Origin: Bacteroidales bacterium
GTDB lineage: Bacteria; Planctomycetota; Planctomycetia; Gemmatales; Gemmataceae
Direction: 5' to 3'
Assembly (NCBI GenBank): GCA_026931725.1
Contig: JAIXLE010000281.1
Location: 1-61,124 of the forward strand
DNA: 61,124 nt
Below, piece after piece: positions 19,208 to 29,700 of the stretch. The stretch's first letter is position 1; each line of letters starts with the position of its first letter. The notes under the pieces are model-generated. The model saw only the letters and a program-made list of their open reading frames with translations. It made no database searches and was not told where the DNA came from. A program made the position numbers and the translations under genes.

Positions 19208-19252
19208 CACCCCTTGGTCGCACTTCTGGTTGAGAAGTACGGCCAAGGGGTG
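19208..19252. terminator. Bidirectional hairpin between RND pump gene and glgP
   Basis: CACCCCTTGG at 19208-19217 pairs with CCAAGGGGTG at 19243-19252, and the inner part adds CG and ACTTCT/AGAAGT pairs with two mismatches. It lies between two convergent genes (ends at 19156 and 19279), the expected place for a terminator serving both. Confidence 0.7.
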
Positions 19253-19278
19253 TGATCATTGCATGAACCGAAATACCA

Positions 19279-21840
19279 TTAACCCCAGGTTACGAGGCCC
19301 GGCTCAAATGGGTTCGGGAGATGCGCGTGCTTCGGTAGGACGCGGACATTGAAGCCGAACTGGCCACTGAGGTTGCAGGGCACCGTCCCGACGAACACGG
19401 TTGCTGTCCCATTGGGCATTCCTGGTGTGAGCGATAGTGCCTTCGGGCTGGCAATCTGGCCGTGCGAATCCAACAAACCGTGACAGAGTTGGACATCGAC
19501 TTCGTCCGGGGACAGTCCACCCAGGTTGACATGCACCTTGATGGGGAATTCCCCGCCCACGCGGAGCAGTTGCCCTTGGGGAGCCTCCACGCTGTCCACT
19601 TTGACTTGCGGCCATGCCTGAGCCAGCTTGAGCCGCCAGCCAGCCAGTTCTGCCGCTTGTTTCAAGCCGTTCGCGGCGAGTGCCTTATAACGGCGGTGGC
19701 TGGGGATGTAGCATTTGTCCAGATATTCTTCGACCATCCGGTTCGTGTTGAATACGGGAACCAACGTGGAGATACAGCGTTTCATGCGCCGAATCCAGGC
19801 ACGCGGTAAGCCGTCGGACCCGCGGGTGTAGAATGTGGGAGTCAGATCGTTTTCCATCAACTCGTAGAGTGCCCGGCTTTCGACTTCGTCCTGGTAGCTG
19901 AGGTCGGTGTACTCTTCCCCACCGCCGATGGCCCAGCCGTTGTCGCCGTCGTATCCTTCGACCCACCAGCCATCCAGAATGGACATGTTGATAGCACCGT
20001 TGGCAGCAGCTTTCATACCGCTGGTGCCCGAGGCTTCGAGCGGGCGGCGAGGGTTATTCAACCAGACATCGACACCCTGAACCATGTGGCGGGCGATGTT
20101 CATCTCATAATCTTCGATGAACACGACTCGGCGGCGGAACTCGGGTCGGCGGGCCATCTGGACGACGCGGGAAATCAGTTCCTTGCCGCCGTTGTCCTTC
20201 GGGTGCGCTTTCCCGGAGAAGATGAATTGGACTGGCCGCTTCGGATCATTCAGGAGTTTGGCCACCCGCTCTGGGTCACGGAAAATCAAGTCGCCGCGTT
20301 TGTAGGTGGCGAAGCGGCGAGCGAAACCGATGGTGAGGGCATCCGGGTCCAGGATTTCCTCCGCCGCCTGGATTTCCGAAGGTGGCGCGCCCCGGCGTTG
20401 GAGTTGGGCCTTCAGCTTCGCCCGGCACATGGCGATGAGGCGTTCGCGGGCACGTTCGTGGGTCCGCCAGAGTTCTGCATCGGGGATATGATCGACTCGT
20501 TTCCAGACCGCAAATTCGGTCGGCTTCTCTTCCCACTGAATACCCAAATACCGATCGAACAGTTGGCCAATTTCAGGCGAGAGCCAACTCTGGGTGTGGA
20601 CACCGTTGGTGATGGAACCGATGGGCACCTCGTCCACGGGCAGCGTCGGCCAGATTTCCTGCCACATTTTCCGAGAAACGGCCCCGTGTAGAGCGCTGAC
20701 CCCATTGCTCGTGTTCGAGAGCTTGATGGCCAGCACGGTCATGCTGAATGGCTCCCCCTCATTGGCAGGGTGCATGCGCCCCAGAGCGAGGAATCGCTGA
20801 CGGTCGATCCCGAGTTGGCTGATGAACTCCCCGAGATACTGGTCGATCATCTGCGATGTGAACGCATCATTTCCAGCAGGAACCGGGGTGTGCGTGGTGA
20901 AGCAGGTTCCCGCCTTGATGACTTCGGATGCGGTGGCGAAATCGAGATTCTGATCGTGGATCATCACGCGGATGCGTTCGAGGGCGGCGAAGGCGGCGTG
21001 TCCCTCGTTCATGTGAACGACCGTGGGGTTTTTGCCCAAGGCCGACAATGCGCGGATGCCGCCGATGCCCAGGATGATTTCCTGCATGATCCGCATGTGA
21101 ATGTCGCCACCGTACAGTTGCGACGTAATCCCGCGGTCGGCCGGTTGGTTTTCCGGGATGTTGGCATCAAGCAAGTACAAAGGAACCCGGCCGACTTGGA
21201 GCCGCCAGATGCGGAAGTGGACTTCCCGCCCCGGTAGCGTCACGGATGCCAGAATCGGAGTTCCATTGCTGTCTAATTCTGGAATGAGTGGGAGATTGAA
21301 GAAATCATTTTCCGGGTAGCGTTCTTGTTGCCAGCCATCAATATTCAGATATTGCCGGAAATACCCCTCACGGTACATCATACTCACGCCACAGAGCGGT
21401 AAGCCGAGGTCTGAGGCGGATTTGAGGTGATCGCCTGCCAGCACGCCGAGGCCGCCAGAATACACCGGGACACTCTCATGGATACCGAACTCCATGGAGA
21501 AATAGGCGACTTGCGTCGCTTCGGCATCGTCAGAGAAGGTTTCGCAGAACCAAGTGGACCCGTTCATGTAATGGTCCAGAGCCGCCACCACGCGGTCCAT
21601 ATGCACAAGGAAGCCATCATCGGTGGCGAGTTCATCAAAGCGGGACTGCTCGACGGAACTCAGCAGGCGAATCGGGCTATGATCGAGTGCTTCAAAGAGA
21701 TCGGGATTGATCCGGCGAAAGAGCGCCACCGCATCCGCATTCCAGCACCACCACAAGTTGTACGCCAACTTGTGCAAGGGCTGCAACTTCTCGGGAAGCG
21801 AAGGCAGAACAGTATAATTGCGAATCGATCGGGCGGTCAT
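19279..21840 (-). CDS. glgP: Alpha-glucan (glycogen) phosphorylase
   Basis: A GT35-family phosphorylase of about 853 residues, which releases glucose-1-phosphate from alpha-1,4-glucans. The N-terminus (LHKLAYNLWWCWN) and the motif EGHAAFAALERI are typical of the short bacterial type first known from Thermus. The pyridoxal-phosphate region reads RRPLEASGTSGMKAAANGA, followed by NMSILDGWWVEGYDG. I place the start at the ATG at 21840 because GAGAGG lies 6 bases upstream; an in-frame extension to 21900 is less likely. It lies about 100 bases downstream of thyX on the same strand, with no obvious functional link. Confidence 0.93.
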   Translation of the reverse strand: MTARSIRNYTVLPSLPEKLQPLHKLAYNLWWCWNADAVALFRRINPDLFEALDHSPIRLLSSVEQSRFDELATDDGFLVHMDRVVAALDHYMNGSTWFCETFSDDAEATQVAYFSMEFGIHESVPVYSGGLGVLAGDHLKSASDLGLPLCGVSMMYREGYFRQYLNIDGWQQERYPENDFFNLPLIPELDSNGTPILASVTLPGREVHFRIWRLQVGRVPLYLLDANIPENQPADRGITSQLYGGDIHMRIMQEIILGIGGIRALSALGKNPTVVHMNEGHAAFAALERIRVMIHDQNLDFATASEVIKAGTCFTTHTPVPAGNDAFTSQMIDQYLGEFISQLGIDRQRFLALGRMHPANEGEPFSMTVLAIKLSNTSNGVSALHGAVSRKMWQEIWPTLPVDEVPIGSITNGVHTQSWLSPEIGQLFDRYLGIQWEEKPTEFAVWKRVDHIPDAELWRTHERARERLIAMCRAKLKAQLQRRGAPPSEIQAAEEILDPDALTIGFARRFATYKRGDLIFRDPERVAKLLNDPKRPVQFIFSGKAHPKDNGGKELISRVVQMARRPEFRRRVVFIEDYEMNIARHMVQGVDVWLNNPRRPLEASGTSGMKAAANGAINMSILDGWWVEGYDGDNGWAIGGGEEYTDLSYQDEVESRALYELMENDLTPTFYTRGSDGLPRAWIRRMKRCISTLVPVFNTNRMVEEYLDKCYIPSHRRYKALAANGLKQAAELAGWRLKLAQAWPQVKVDSVEAPQGQLLRVGGEFPIKVHVNLGGLSPDEVDVQLCHGLLDSHGQIASPKALSLTPGMPNGTATVFVGTVPCNLSGQFGFNVRVLPKHAHLPNPFEPGLVTWG

Positions 21841-21942
21841 GCGCATCCTCTCACAATGAACCAGACAGAGTTGGAACGGCGGGGGTGCGCCGCGTTTCAC
21901 GATAATTTAGGAATCCTGGGCGAAATTGCAATACGATGAGAG

Positions 21943-22776
21943 TCACACCTTTTTGAAGGCGGTCTGAATCTCATACGTCCCATCCGGCAGAGGAACCCTT
22001 TGGTAGTCTCCAAAAAGATTGGGGCTTTCCTGTTGCAGGATGTTCAGGATTACATTTGCCAGGGTGCGAATTTCCGGTTCCGCGAACGCGCTGCCGCGTT
22101 GTTCCAGGAAATGCCGCAACGCACGGGCGTTGGCCGTCACGAAAATTTTTGTTTCCGTGGCGTTTGGTAGCACACTCCGAGCCGCCTGGCGAGCGGTTTT
22201 GCGGCGGGTGGTCCGATCCGCATCGGGAGGAAGCATCGCGGCAGCAGCGGCCCCCGGATCGGCCAGTTTGGCATGGAGTTTGTCCGCCAGCGTCACATAC
22301 GAGCGGTGGGCATGGGCGACCGCGTCTCGCCAGATTGCATGCAATTCGGGGTCGGCCGCGATGATCGCCGGTTCCACATACTCCGCCACGGATTCATCGA
22401 CATAGCGCTGGCTCAGCTGGGAATACCCCATCCCCGCTCGGTGCCGCACGAGTTCATGGGTGAGAGAACGCGAGACTCCGGTAATCAGTAGATTCCAGAC
22501 GGCATGTTCCAACACCGAGCCGTGCCCGACTTCCATGATGTGCCCGAGATACGCCGCGTTTCCTCCGGGCCGAGGGCGGGCAAAGCTCATGTAGCAAACC
22601 CGCCCAGCGGATTCCGTCAAAACCTCGGCGGCGATTGCGCTATCAGACTGCCAGGACACACCATGATCGTTCAAGAATTGCGTGAGCGCGGCATCGTCAA
22701 TCGTCTGACGGCCCAGCACATACACAGTGGGTGCCGTGAGAATTCGGACATCGGTTGAAGATTCAGATTCCGTCAT
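21943..22776 (-). CDS. thyX: Flavin-dependent thymidylate synthase
   Basis: ThyX methylates dUMP to dTMP using methylene-tetrahydrofolate, FAD and NADPH. The signature is RHRAGMGYSQLSQRY, with one residue more between RHR and the serine than in the mycobacterial enzyme (RHRHFSYSQLSQRY). Other family segments include GHGSVLEHAVWNLLITGVSR and TNARALRHFLEQRGS. The ATG at 22776 has AAGGA 9 bases upstream and is preferred over a TTG three codons earlier. The protein has 277 residues. No thyA is seen in this window. Confidence 0.95.
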   Translation of the reverse strand: MTESESSTDVRILTAPTVYVLGRQTIDDAALTQFLNDHGVSWQSDSAIAAEVLTESAGRVCYMSFARPRPGGNAAYLGHIMEVGHGSVLEHAVWNLLITGVSRSLTHELVRHRAGMGYSQLSQRYVDESVAEYVEPAIIAADPELHAIWRDAVAHAHRSYVTLADKLHAKLADPGAAAAAMLPPDADRTTRRKTARQAARSVLPNATETKIFVTANARALRHFLEQRGSAFAEPEIRTLANVILNILQQESPNLFGDYQRVPLPDGTYEIQTAFKKV

Positions 22777-23026
22777 GATCCGCAATCCTTGCAGGGTCAG
22801 AAGGCACGCATCATACCAATTCTTCGCATCTTGGCGATGCGAATGTGTGGCTCAAGCCAGGGGCACTGTCAAATCAGGAAGATTCGACGCAAACGGGTAA
22901 AAGGGCGGATTTGCGCAAAACTTTCCCGGGATGCCGATTCGGCCTGTTCCGCCTAGTGGGTATACTGGAGAAAGGCCCGTTCGCTTTGGGACGAGAGTTC
23001 ATCCTACACTTTCGGAGTCCGCGTTC

Positions 23027-26000
23027 ATGCTGGCCGCGTCTCTTCGCTTTTCCATGCCGGCATTCGTGATTGCGTGCCATCTCGTCCTGATCCAGGGTTC
23101 GTATTCTCATGCGCAACCCCCAAAACCCTCCGATGGCCCACCCCGAGCGGCGGCACTGAAGCTCCCGGATGGCACCATTGTTTTGCTCACGCGGTCCCTA
23201 GACGAGGTGAATCCCCCCGTAGAGGGAGTCCTCCTTTCGGGGAAAGAATACCAGGCGATCACCGAGCAATTAGAATCCGCCCGCAAACAGAATGAGAACA
23301 TCAAACCCGTTGCGCCCAGTCATTGTCACATTCAAAGCAAAGTGACCACCGTGGGTAAACAATCGGTCGCGGCGCTGACGCTGACTTACACGTTTCAAAC
23401 CCATCAACCCCGCACAGCAGTGTTATTGGGTTGTGCCCGTGGTTTTCCCCGAGCGGCACGATTGCGTGATGGTGAATTGCCGATGCTCCGTGCCGATAAG
23501 GATGGGCTCTCGGTACTGGTCGCCAAAGCCGGGGAATATACCCTCACTCTGGATGTCGATGCCCCGATCGGCACCCGTGGGTCTACTGGGGAAGTCGGCT
23601 TCGAGTTGGGCTTGCCGCGAGCCCCCATCACGACCTTCCAAATGTCCCCACCGAATCCCACGATTCGAGACGTAACAGTGGGAAGTCGAACACCGGATCG
23701 CCCGACAGACATCAAACGGTCCCTCTATTCCGTTGATCGCCTAGCCACGTCCTCTGGTGTCGCACTCGGACCAACGGACCTTCTGGATGTCCTGTGGGAA
23801 GCCCAATCGACCCCAGCCCCAACCACCGATACGATCCTCACCGCGGAAACAGATGTCACCGTCCGCATCGACGAAATCCAAATCGAAACGACCGCAAAAC
23901 TGCGACTTCGTGGCGTGACCCGCGAATGGAAATTAGCACTGCCTCCTGGGGCTGAAGTCAGCGTGGAGCGATCAGAACTGCCTACAGGTAGCGACATCGT
24001 GGCAGAATTGGGATTTTCCGCCCCAGTGCCCACACTCACTCCACCCACGGAACCGGCCAAATCCGCCTGGACACTCAAGCCACCGGAAGGGACATCCCAA
24101 ATCGAATGGACCGTAAATGTGACCGTGAGACAATCCCGTCCCAAAGCCACCGAATCAAAATTCCGAGGGCCATACCCGATCGGGCCGCTGAGTGTGCATT
24201 CCGCACGGCAAACGGGGACAATCCGCGTCCTGGCCCCTACCAGCGTGCGTACCGCCTTCAAGCACGGCCCCCATGTCCGTCGGCAGGATTTACCAGCGGA
24301 TGCAAACGCAGAAACGATTGCACTGTTTCGGTTCACAGCCCCATCCATCAAGCCTAGTAAATCCACACCACCACCGCTGCTCGAAATTGACGCGACCCAA
24401 GCCGTGGGGTTCGTGCGCATCGAGCCTCAAATTCAGTTGCATCTGGCCGCACTCGACCCCAAACCGACTTCCCCCTATTGGCGACTCGATGCCAAACTCC
24501 AGGTGACACCCATTCGCTCAGAAGTGGGACAACTCATCGTGGAGTTACCGCCCAGTTGGGACAAACTGGAAGCCGGCCCACTGGATGTGGTGGATGGGGT
24601 CATTGTGTCGGACATCAACGGCCAAAAGCGGTACACAATCCGCCTGTTCGCGGCTCAGCGGACTCCATTCACGTTGACCCTCTCGGCAAATCATTCCGTG
24701 GATCCCAAATCGAATCAAGCATCTCTGACCTTGATGAATTTTCCACAAGCCGTCGAACAGAATGCGAAACTGACCGTGACAGTCCCCGAGGGGTTGACCT
24801 TGCGGGGTTCGGCGATGGGACGTTCACGGGATCGTGTGGATGGTGTACTGGAATTGCTCCCGCCCAGCGGGACAACCGCTCAGGCTGCCATCCCCCAACT
24901 GAACGCAATCATGGAAAAAGGGGTCCGCCGGGTGGATTTAGCCTGGAGTCCGTATCGACCGGAACTGCCCGTAAAAGTGGACGCGGAAATCACGCTCTGG
25001 GAGCGACAAATCCGCGTCGAACAGACATTTCAATTCGGACCCATTGGGACACCCGGAGAGCCGATCCGATTTCGGAGCCTAAAAACTTTGCCGCCCTTCT
25101 TGAAGTTCAATCCACCCTTGACACGCGACCCCATTGACGGCGATCTGATTTTTCGTCCGCCAGTCGGTGCGACCGAATTTACACTCAAATGTTCCTATTG
25201 GACAACGCTGGCGGAGTCCCCTCCCCATGAAGGCGATATACGCAGCAGCCTTCAACTCCTCTGGCCAGAAGGTGCAACCCGAGTGGAGACACGAGTACGG
25301 GTATGGGGACAACCCGGCTCGCCCAGAATTTCAGGCTTTGAAGGACCATGGGGCGAACTGCCACCCACACCCGACCCAGAGCGAAACGAGTTGCCCTGGT
25401 TGACACTTGCCGGAACCGGCACAGATTTACCCCTGGTATTCAGGCTCGATACCAATCGCATGAGCCAACTTCCGACCGTTTGGGTCGAGCGTGCCTTCAT
25501 CCAAGCCCGCGTTGGTGTCGGGGATGATGTCCTACGGATACGAGCGCGATTCCGCTTGGCCCGCTGGCCAAGTCATGGGATCCAAGTCCAAATCCCAGAG
25601 CAGGTCACACCGGCAATCAACTTTGCCGGTGTCCAAATCAGCAATGCAACGACAGTGGCAGGTGATGCTCTCGCCGATGGAACAAGCCGAATTCTGGATG
25701 TACCATTACCACCAATGGGGGCAGAATCTCAGACATTAGAAATAGAATATTACATGCCAACAATATGGGCAAAGAATGGTGCCGTACGACTGATGCCACC
25801 GTTTCTAGCAAATGCCACATATCGTACACCGATACGCTGGCACATACAGTTCGCACATGACATGATGCCGTTGTACTTCGGGACCAATCTTCAAACAAGT
25901 CGGCGCTGGACTTGGCGCGGCATGATATTCACCCCGGCTGCTACGGACAGTACAACGGAAATCGAGGAATGGTTTCAAACCGGGAAAGATACATTAAATC

Positions 26001-26503
26001 CCGCAACGCCGACAAGGCAGGATGACACCTCCGCCATCTCGGCCCAGCAAGCCCAACTCGCCACATTCGCGCTCTATCAAATCCCATGGGCGATCTGGGT
26101 AGCCACCTGCACACTCTTGGCCTTAGTAGTTGGTATACTGTTCCTGAGATTGTCACCCACCATGGTGGGGCCAATGATTGCAGCGCTCGGTATAATATCT
26201 TGTGGAATTATGTTGTACTGGCCGCAACCGTTTATGCGATTGGTTGCCGGGATTCAACCCGGAATCTGGGTTCTCGTCTTAATTATATTTGGCCAATCTT
26301 TGATTCGTTGGTATTATCAGCGACGTGTCGAATATCTTCCAGGTTTTACTCGCACAAGAATTGATAATGGAACATTGGGATCGCACGCAAGTTCTGACGG
26401 CATCCTACATCAGGTGCATCCCAGCAGGAATGCTGGTACAGATGCAATAATTCCAGCTAATGATTCCGCTTCCGGCGCACCACCGATACCAAGCAAAGGT
26501 TGA
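23027..26503 (+). CDS. Giant exported membrane protein 1, unknown function (module I)
   Basis: The ATG at 23027 gives 1158 residues starting with a signal peptide (about 1-29, ending SYSHAQ). A helical lead-in (LSGKEYQAITEQLESARKQ, about 70-90) is followed by a very long beta-strand-rich exported region (about 95-1000) with no catalytic motif. About residues 1019-1100 form a cluster of roughly three membrane helices (IWVATCTLLALVVGILFL and others), and a short tail follows. The next gene starts 6 bases after the stop, so both are co-transcribed and probably form one complex. The layout (signal, lead-in, beta region, membrane cluster) recurs twice in the next gene. From about 25690 the base composition drops sharply. 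I do not recognise a named family. Confidence 0.75.
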   Translation: MLAASLRFSMPAFVIACHLVLIQGSYSHAQPPKPSDGPPRAAALKLPDGTIVLLTRSLDEVNPPVEGVLLSGKEYQAITEQLESARKQNENIKPVAPSHCHIQSKVTTVGKQSVAALTLTYTFQTHQPRTAVLLGCARGFPRAARLRDGELPMLRADKDGLSVLVAKAGEYTLTLDVDAPIGTRGSTGEVGFELGLPRAPITTFQMSPPNPTIRDVTVGSRTPDRPTDIKRSLYSVDRLATSSGVALGPTDLLDVLWEAQSTPAPTTDTILTAETDVTVRIDEIQIETTAKLRLRGVTREWKLALPPGAEVSVERSELPTGSDIVAELGFSAPVPTLTPPTEPAKSAWTLKPPEGTSQIEWTVNVTVRQSRPKATESKFRGPYPIGPLSVHSARQTGTIRVLAPTSVRTAFKHGPHVRRQDLPADANAETIALFRFTAPSIKPSKSTPPPLLEIDATQAVGFVRIEPQIQLHLAALDPKPTSPYWRLDAKLQVTPIRSEVGQLIVELPPSWDKLEAGPLDVVDGVIVSDINGQKRYTIRLFAAQRTPFTLTLSANHSVDPKSNQASLTLMNFPQAVEQNAKLTVTVPEGLTLRGSAMGRSRDRVDGVLELLPPSGTTAQAAIPQLNAIMEKGVRRVDLAWSPYRPELPVKVDAEITLWERQIRVEQTFQFGPIGTPGEPIRFRSLKTLPPFLKFNPPLTRDPIDGDLIFRPPVGATEFTLKCSYWTTLAESPPHEGDIRSSLQLLWPEGATRVETRVRVWGQPGSPRISGFEGPWGELPPTPDPERNELPWLTLAGTGTDLPLVFRLDTNRMSQLPTVWVERAFIQARVGVGDDVLRIRARFRLARWPSHGIQVQIPEQVTPAINFAGVQISNATTVAGDALADGTSRILDVPLPPMGAESQTLEIEYYMPTIWAKNGAVRLMPPFLANATYRTPIRWHIQFAHDMMPLYFGTNLQTSRRWTWRGMIFTPAATDSTTEIEEWFQTGKDTLNPATPTRQDDTSAISAQQAQLATFALYQIPWAIWVATCTLLALVVGILFLRLSPTMVGPMIAALGIISCGIMLYWPQPFMRLVAGIQPGIWVLVLIIFGQSLIRWYYQRRVEYLPGFTRTRIDNGTLGSHASSDGILHQVHPSRNAGTDAIIPANDSASGAPPIPSKG

Positions 26504-29500
26504 GTAATCATGCATCGCCGAGTGGCTATAATACTGCTTGTGGTGTGTACTCCAATTGTATTGGCAATTCGACCAAGCTCTGGGCATGACCACATATCAA
26601 TCCCCACATATGATTATTCTCTTGCCGCTCTCGCCGGGACAACATCTTATATTTTCAAGCACGTCAATAACCCACCTCGGCACGGGCAGCCTACTGCTCG
26701 GTACTCGGACCCATTTCCCATACTACGAGTCCTACAGAATCCCGCAGCGTCATCTGGGGATGCATTATTCAAAATCCCTGGTCCAATGAAGCGAATGCGT
26801 CGCGATGAGTTTGAATCCGCAGTACAACACGCAGTTGCACAGCAAATGGCTCAGCGCCAGCCACCCAAACTCGTGAAAGCACACTACATCGCAAGCGTAT
26901 CATCAGGCAGATTGTCCGGTTCAGGTGAATGGTCCTTGGTCTATCCAAAAAATGTCGGCGGGTTGGTTGATATTGCACCGCTTGGCATTGCAGTATGGAA
27001 TGCTCGCTGGGCATCTCAACCCGCCATAATTTTTCACAAACAGGATGATGATAATATCAAATCGACTTTACTAGCAGGCGATCCACAAGAATCATCACTT
27101 CAATTTGAATGGTCTGCAGACGGCATTGTAGAGCCTCAGATCGATCGATATAAGCTAATACTCCCAGCAGCCGCGCTCTCGACCTTGGACCTGGAACTCG
27201 CATCTGATCTTGAGCCAATAGTCGGCCAACATGCATTCGCAACAGGGCCGTACACAAGCGATTCACCGAATAGGAAGCGATGGCATATTGCGATCGGAAA
27301 TACAACTTTGTTGAATTTAGGTATTCGTAAAGCCGGAAACGCCTCCACTGTGGCAATTCCAATTCATTGTGAGCGGCTTATCAACTATCAGTGCAATGCT
27401 ACCGAACTAAAAATTGCCTACCAATACACTCTAAGTGCTATCCGTGAACCAATTCGGATGATTGCATTCGATGTCGACCCTGGTTTGCATGTCATTGACA
27501 TTGCATGCGAGCCTACACAATCACCATGTACCTGGAATATTATTCAGGGGAAATCTCAGAAAGAAGCATCTACTGTTCACTTGCAATTTTCAGAACCAGT
27601 ATCAACAGCAAAATTAACCATTCTTGCAGCAAGTGCTTCCCCACCAGCAATCGGCCAATCTTGGACATTGCCAGGGATGCATTTGCAGAATGGCATCCTG
27701 GCAATGGATGCGATAACACTTGAATTCGATAAATCAGTTCAACTCAAAACATGTGATCCACGTGATTACCGAATCACAGAAGCAACTCCTGCACGACAAT
27801 CTGGATGTCGATTATCACTAATTGGAACCATGTTACAACGAACAAATGGCCAATCCAGTCGGTTGCTGCCCGTTATATCCCTTCACGCGGGAGATGCATC
27901 TTATACAACGCAAGAAGAATTATACTGGCGTGTCGATGCGAATCGAACATCACTTTATGCTAAACTGCAGATGCGAATTGAACAAGGCCCATGCGCAGAG
28001 TGGAATCTTCAGATTCCATCAGGATTCCGCGTGCAATCGGTGGAGATGGAACCCGAGGATCCTGGCATCGAATGGGTACTCAATCCGACCACGCACGTTG
28101 TAAATATTTCTCCTTCACATGCGATTGCCACCGGCGAAGCAATTACTTTACATATCGAACTTAAAGGCCAACCTATTATCCCTCAGGCATCAGGTGACAG
28201 CACATCATCACTGATGCGTCGCATTTCTTTTCCGAATGTGATTCTGCAAGGAGTGACGAATCGAACCGGCAATTACACGATTGATGTTGGGCCATCTCTA
28301 TCCACTTCCGCCGCACTGAGGTCAGATTCTGTAGAACAACGAAGCAAACATAACAATCGCAACATCATCAATTATTCCTATACTGGCAGTATCCCTGAAG
28401 GAGTGTTACACTGTCACTTACCAAGGACAGATATCACCGTGCATATTGAGTCTGAATTCCCAATAGTCAATGCAAGTCTTGATCGCACGACGATTCATCG
28501 CATTAATTTGCAATCATCGCGTGGGTTGCCCGATGATATTCTGCTAATCGCACCGTTGCCACCGCAATCATCCTGGTCGATTCAGGTACAAGAGCCATTC
28601 GGCTGCGATGTTAGAAAAATCTTATCGAGCCAGGATTTGGTTCTACTAAATCACGTTTCCAATCTAACAATCTGGAATCTATTAACCCAAGCAGTAACAT
28701 CGCAATTATCGGCTTTTGAAGTCTGGCAAATCCACCGACCGAGTCCTATCTCTCGCTCAATTGATATCCAAGCAAAATTGTCTACCCCTCAGTCTTCACC
28801 AACGGTTGCCATGATCCAGACCCCAATTCCTATCGTTTGCGGGGTCGATCCTGTCACCTATATTCATAATATGCATCCGAATCATCGCCATCAATTCGAT
28901 CATGTTCATTTATCCAGAATCCCTTATCCATTGTTAACCGTCCATCGTCGATCTCTCACACCTCATACTGCACCTTTGTCCAGTTGGGAGTATGATAATC
29001 TTATATTCTCAGCACATCTGCATGCTGGCGGCGCTATGAATTGCACTCTAAAAGGCAGAATCGTGAAATGCGCCAACCCCACATTTGTTGTTGATCTTCC
29101 TGACGAGGCGCAATTGCTATCACTTTCCGTGGATGGCAAGATCGTTACTGGTTTCATGCCATCGTCCTCCCATCCTGGTCGCCTGGAATTTCGGCTTCCA
29201 GTTGACTCTGGCAAAGGAATTCCCTTTGAGATTCATTATCAGATCGATTCTCGTTTTCGAGGGTTTTGGAGTTGGGTGCGGTGCTCGGCACCGTTGCTTT
29301 CCGGTGGAATCAGTCTGCCGCGACCAACTTGGTCTTATGATTCTAATTTTGTGGGTTACGATCAACTAATCCCTTCACGCTGGAATATGATTCATGATTT
29401 TAATTATATGCTCATCATTACCACCGATGCATTAAATGTTTTTGGATTCATGTTGGCATCGATACTGCTCAGTGTTGGATTGGGAATCATGAGCATTCGC

Positions 29501-29700
29501 CGCCGATCTGGCCGCATTATCCTTGCCTTAATCCTAGCGGGTATTGGCTCGATTGCTTGGTTTGCACCTGACACCGCCTATCCATTAACCTCTCCACCAA
29601 TTATCGTGGGATTACTGCTCTTGTGCGGATATTGGGCAAATCAGCATCGTCCATCGCCGTCATTTGGTTCCACTGTGAGTTATGCGGGACATCATCATAT
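25690..29700. other. AT-rich island spanning the two giant genes
   Basis: Sixty-base samples counted by hand give about 57 percent GC before (24901, 25561) and after (31801), but 43 percent at 25741, 47 at 27601, 43 at 27781, 35 at 28321 and 45 at 29041. The drop begins inside the first giant gene and fades inside the second, with both frames intact. Codon choice shifts to A/T endings. Horizontal replacement by recombination or relaxed codon selection could explain it. Confidence 0.7.

Noticed and set aside
22380..22450. ThyX signature with eight instead of seven residues between RHR and serine
   Set aside because: Initially looked like a mutated active site, but as far as I recall the family allows seven or eight residues, and the rest of the motif is intact.
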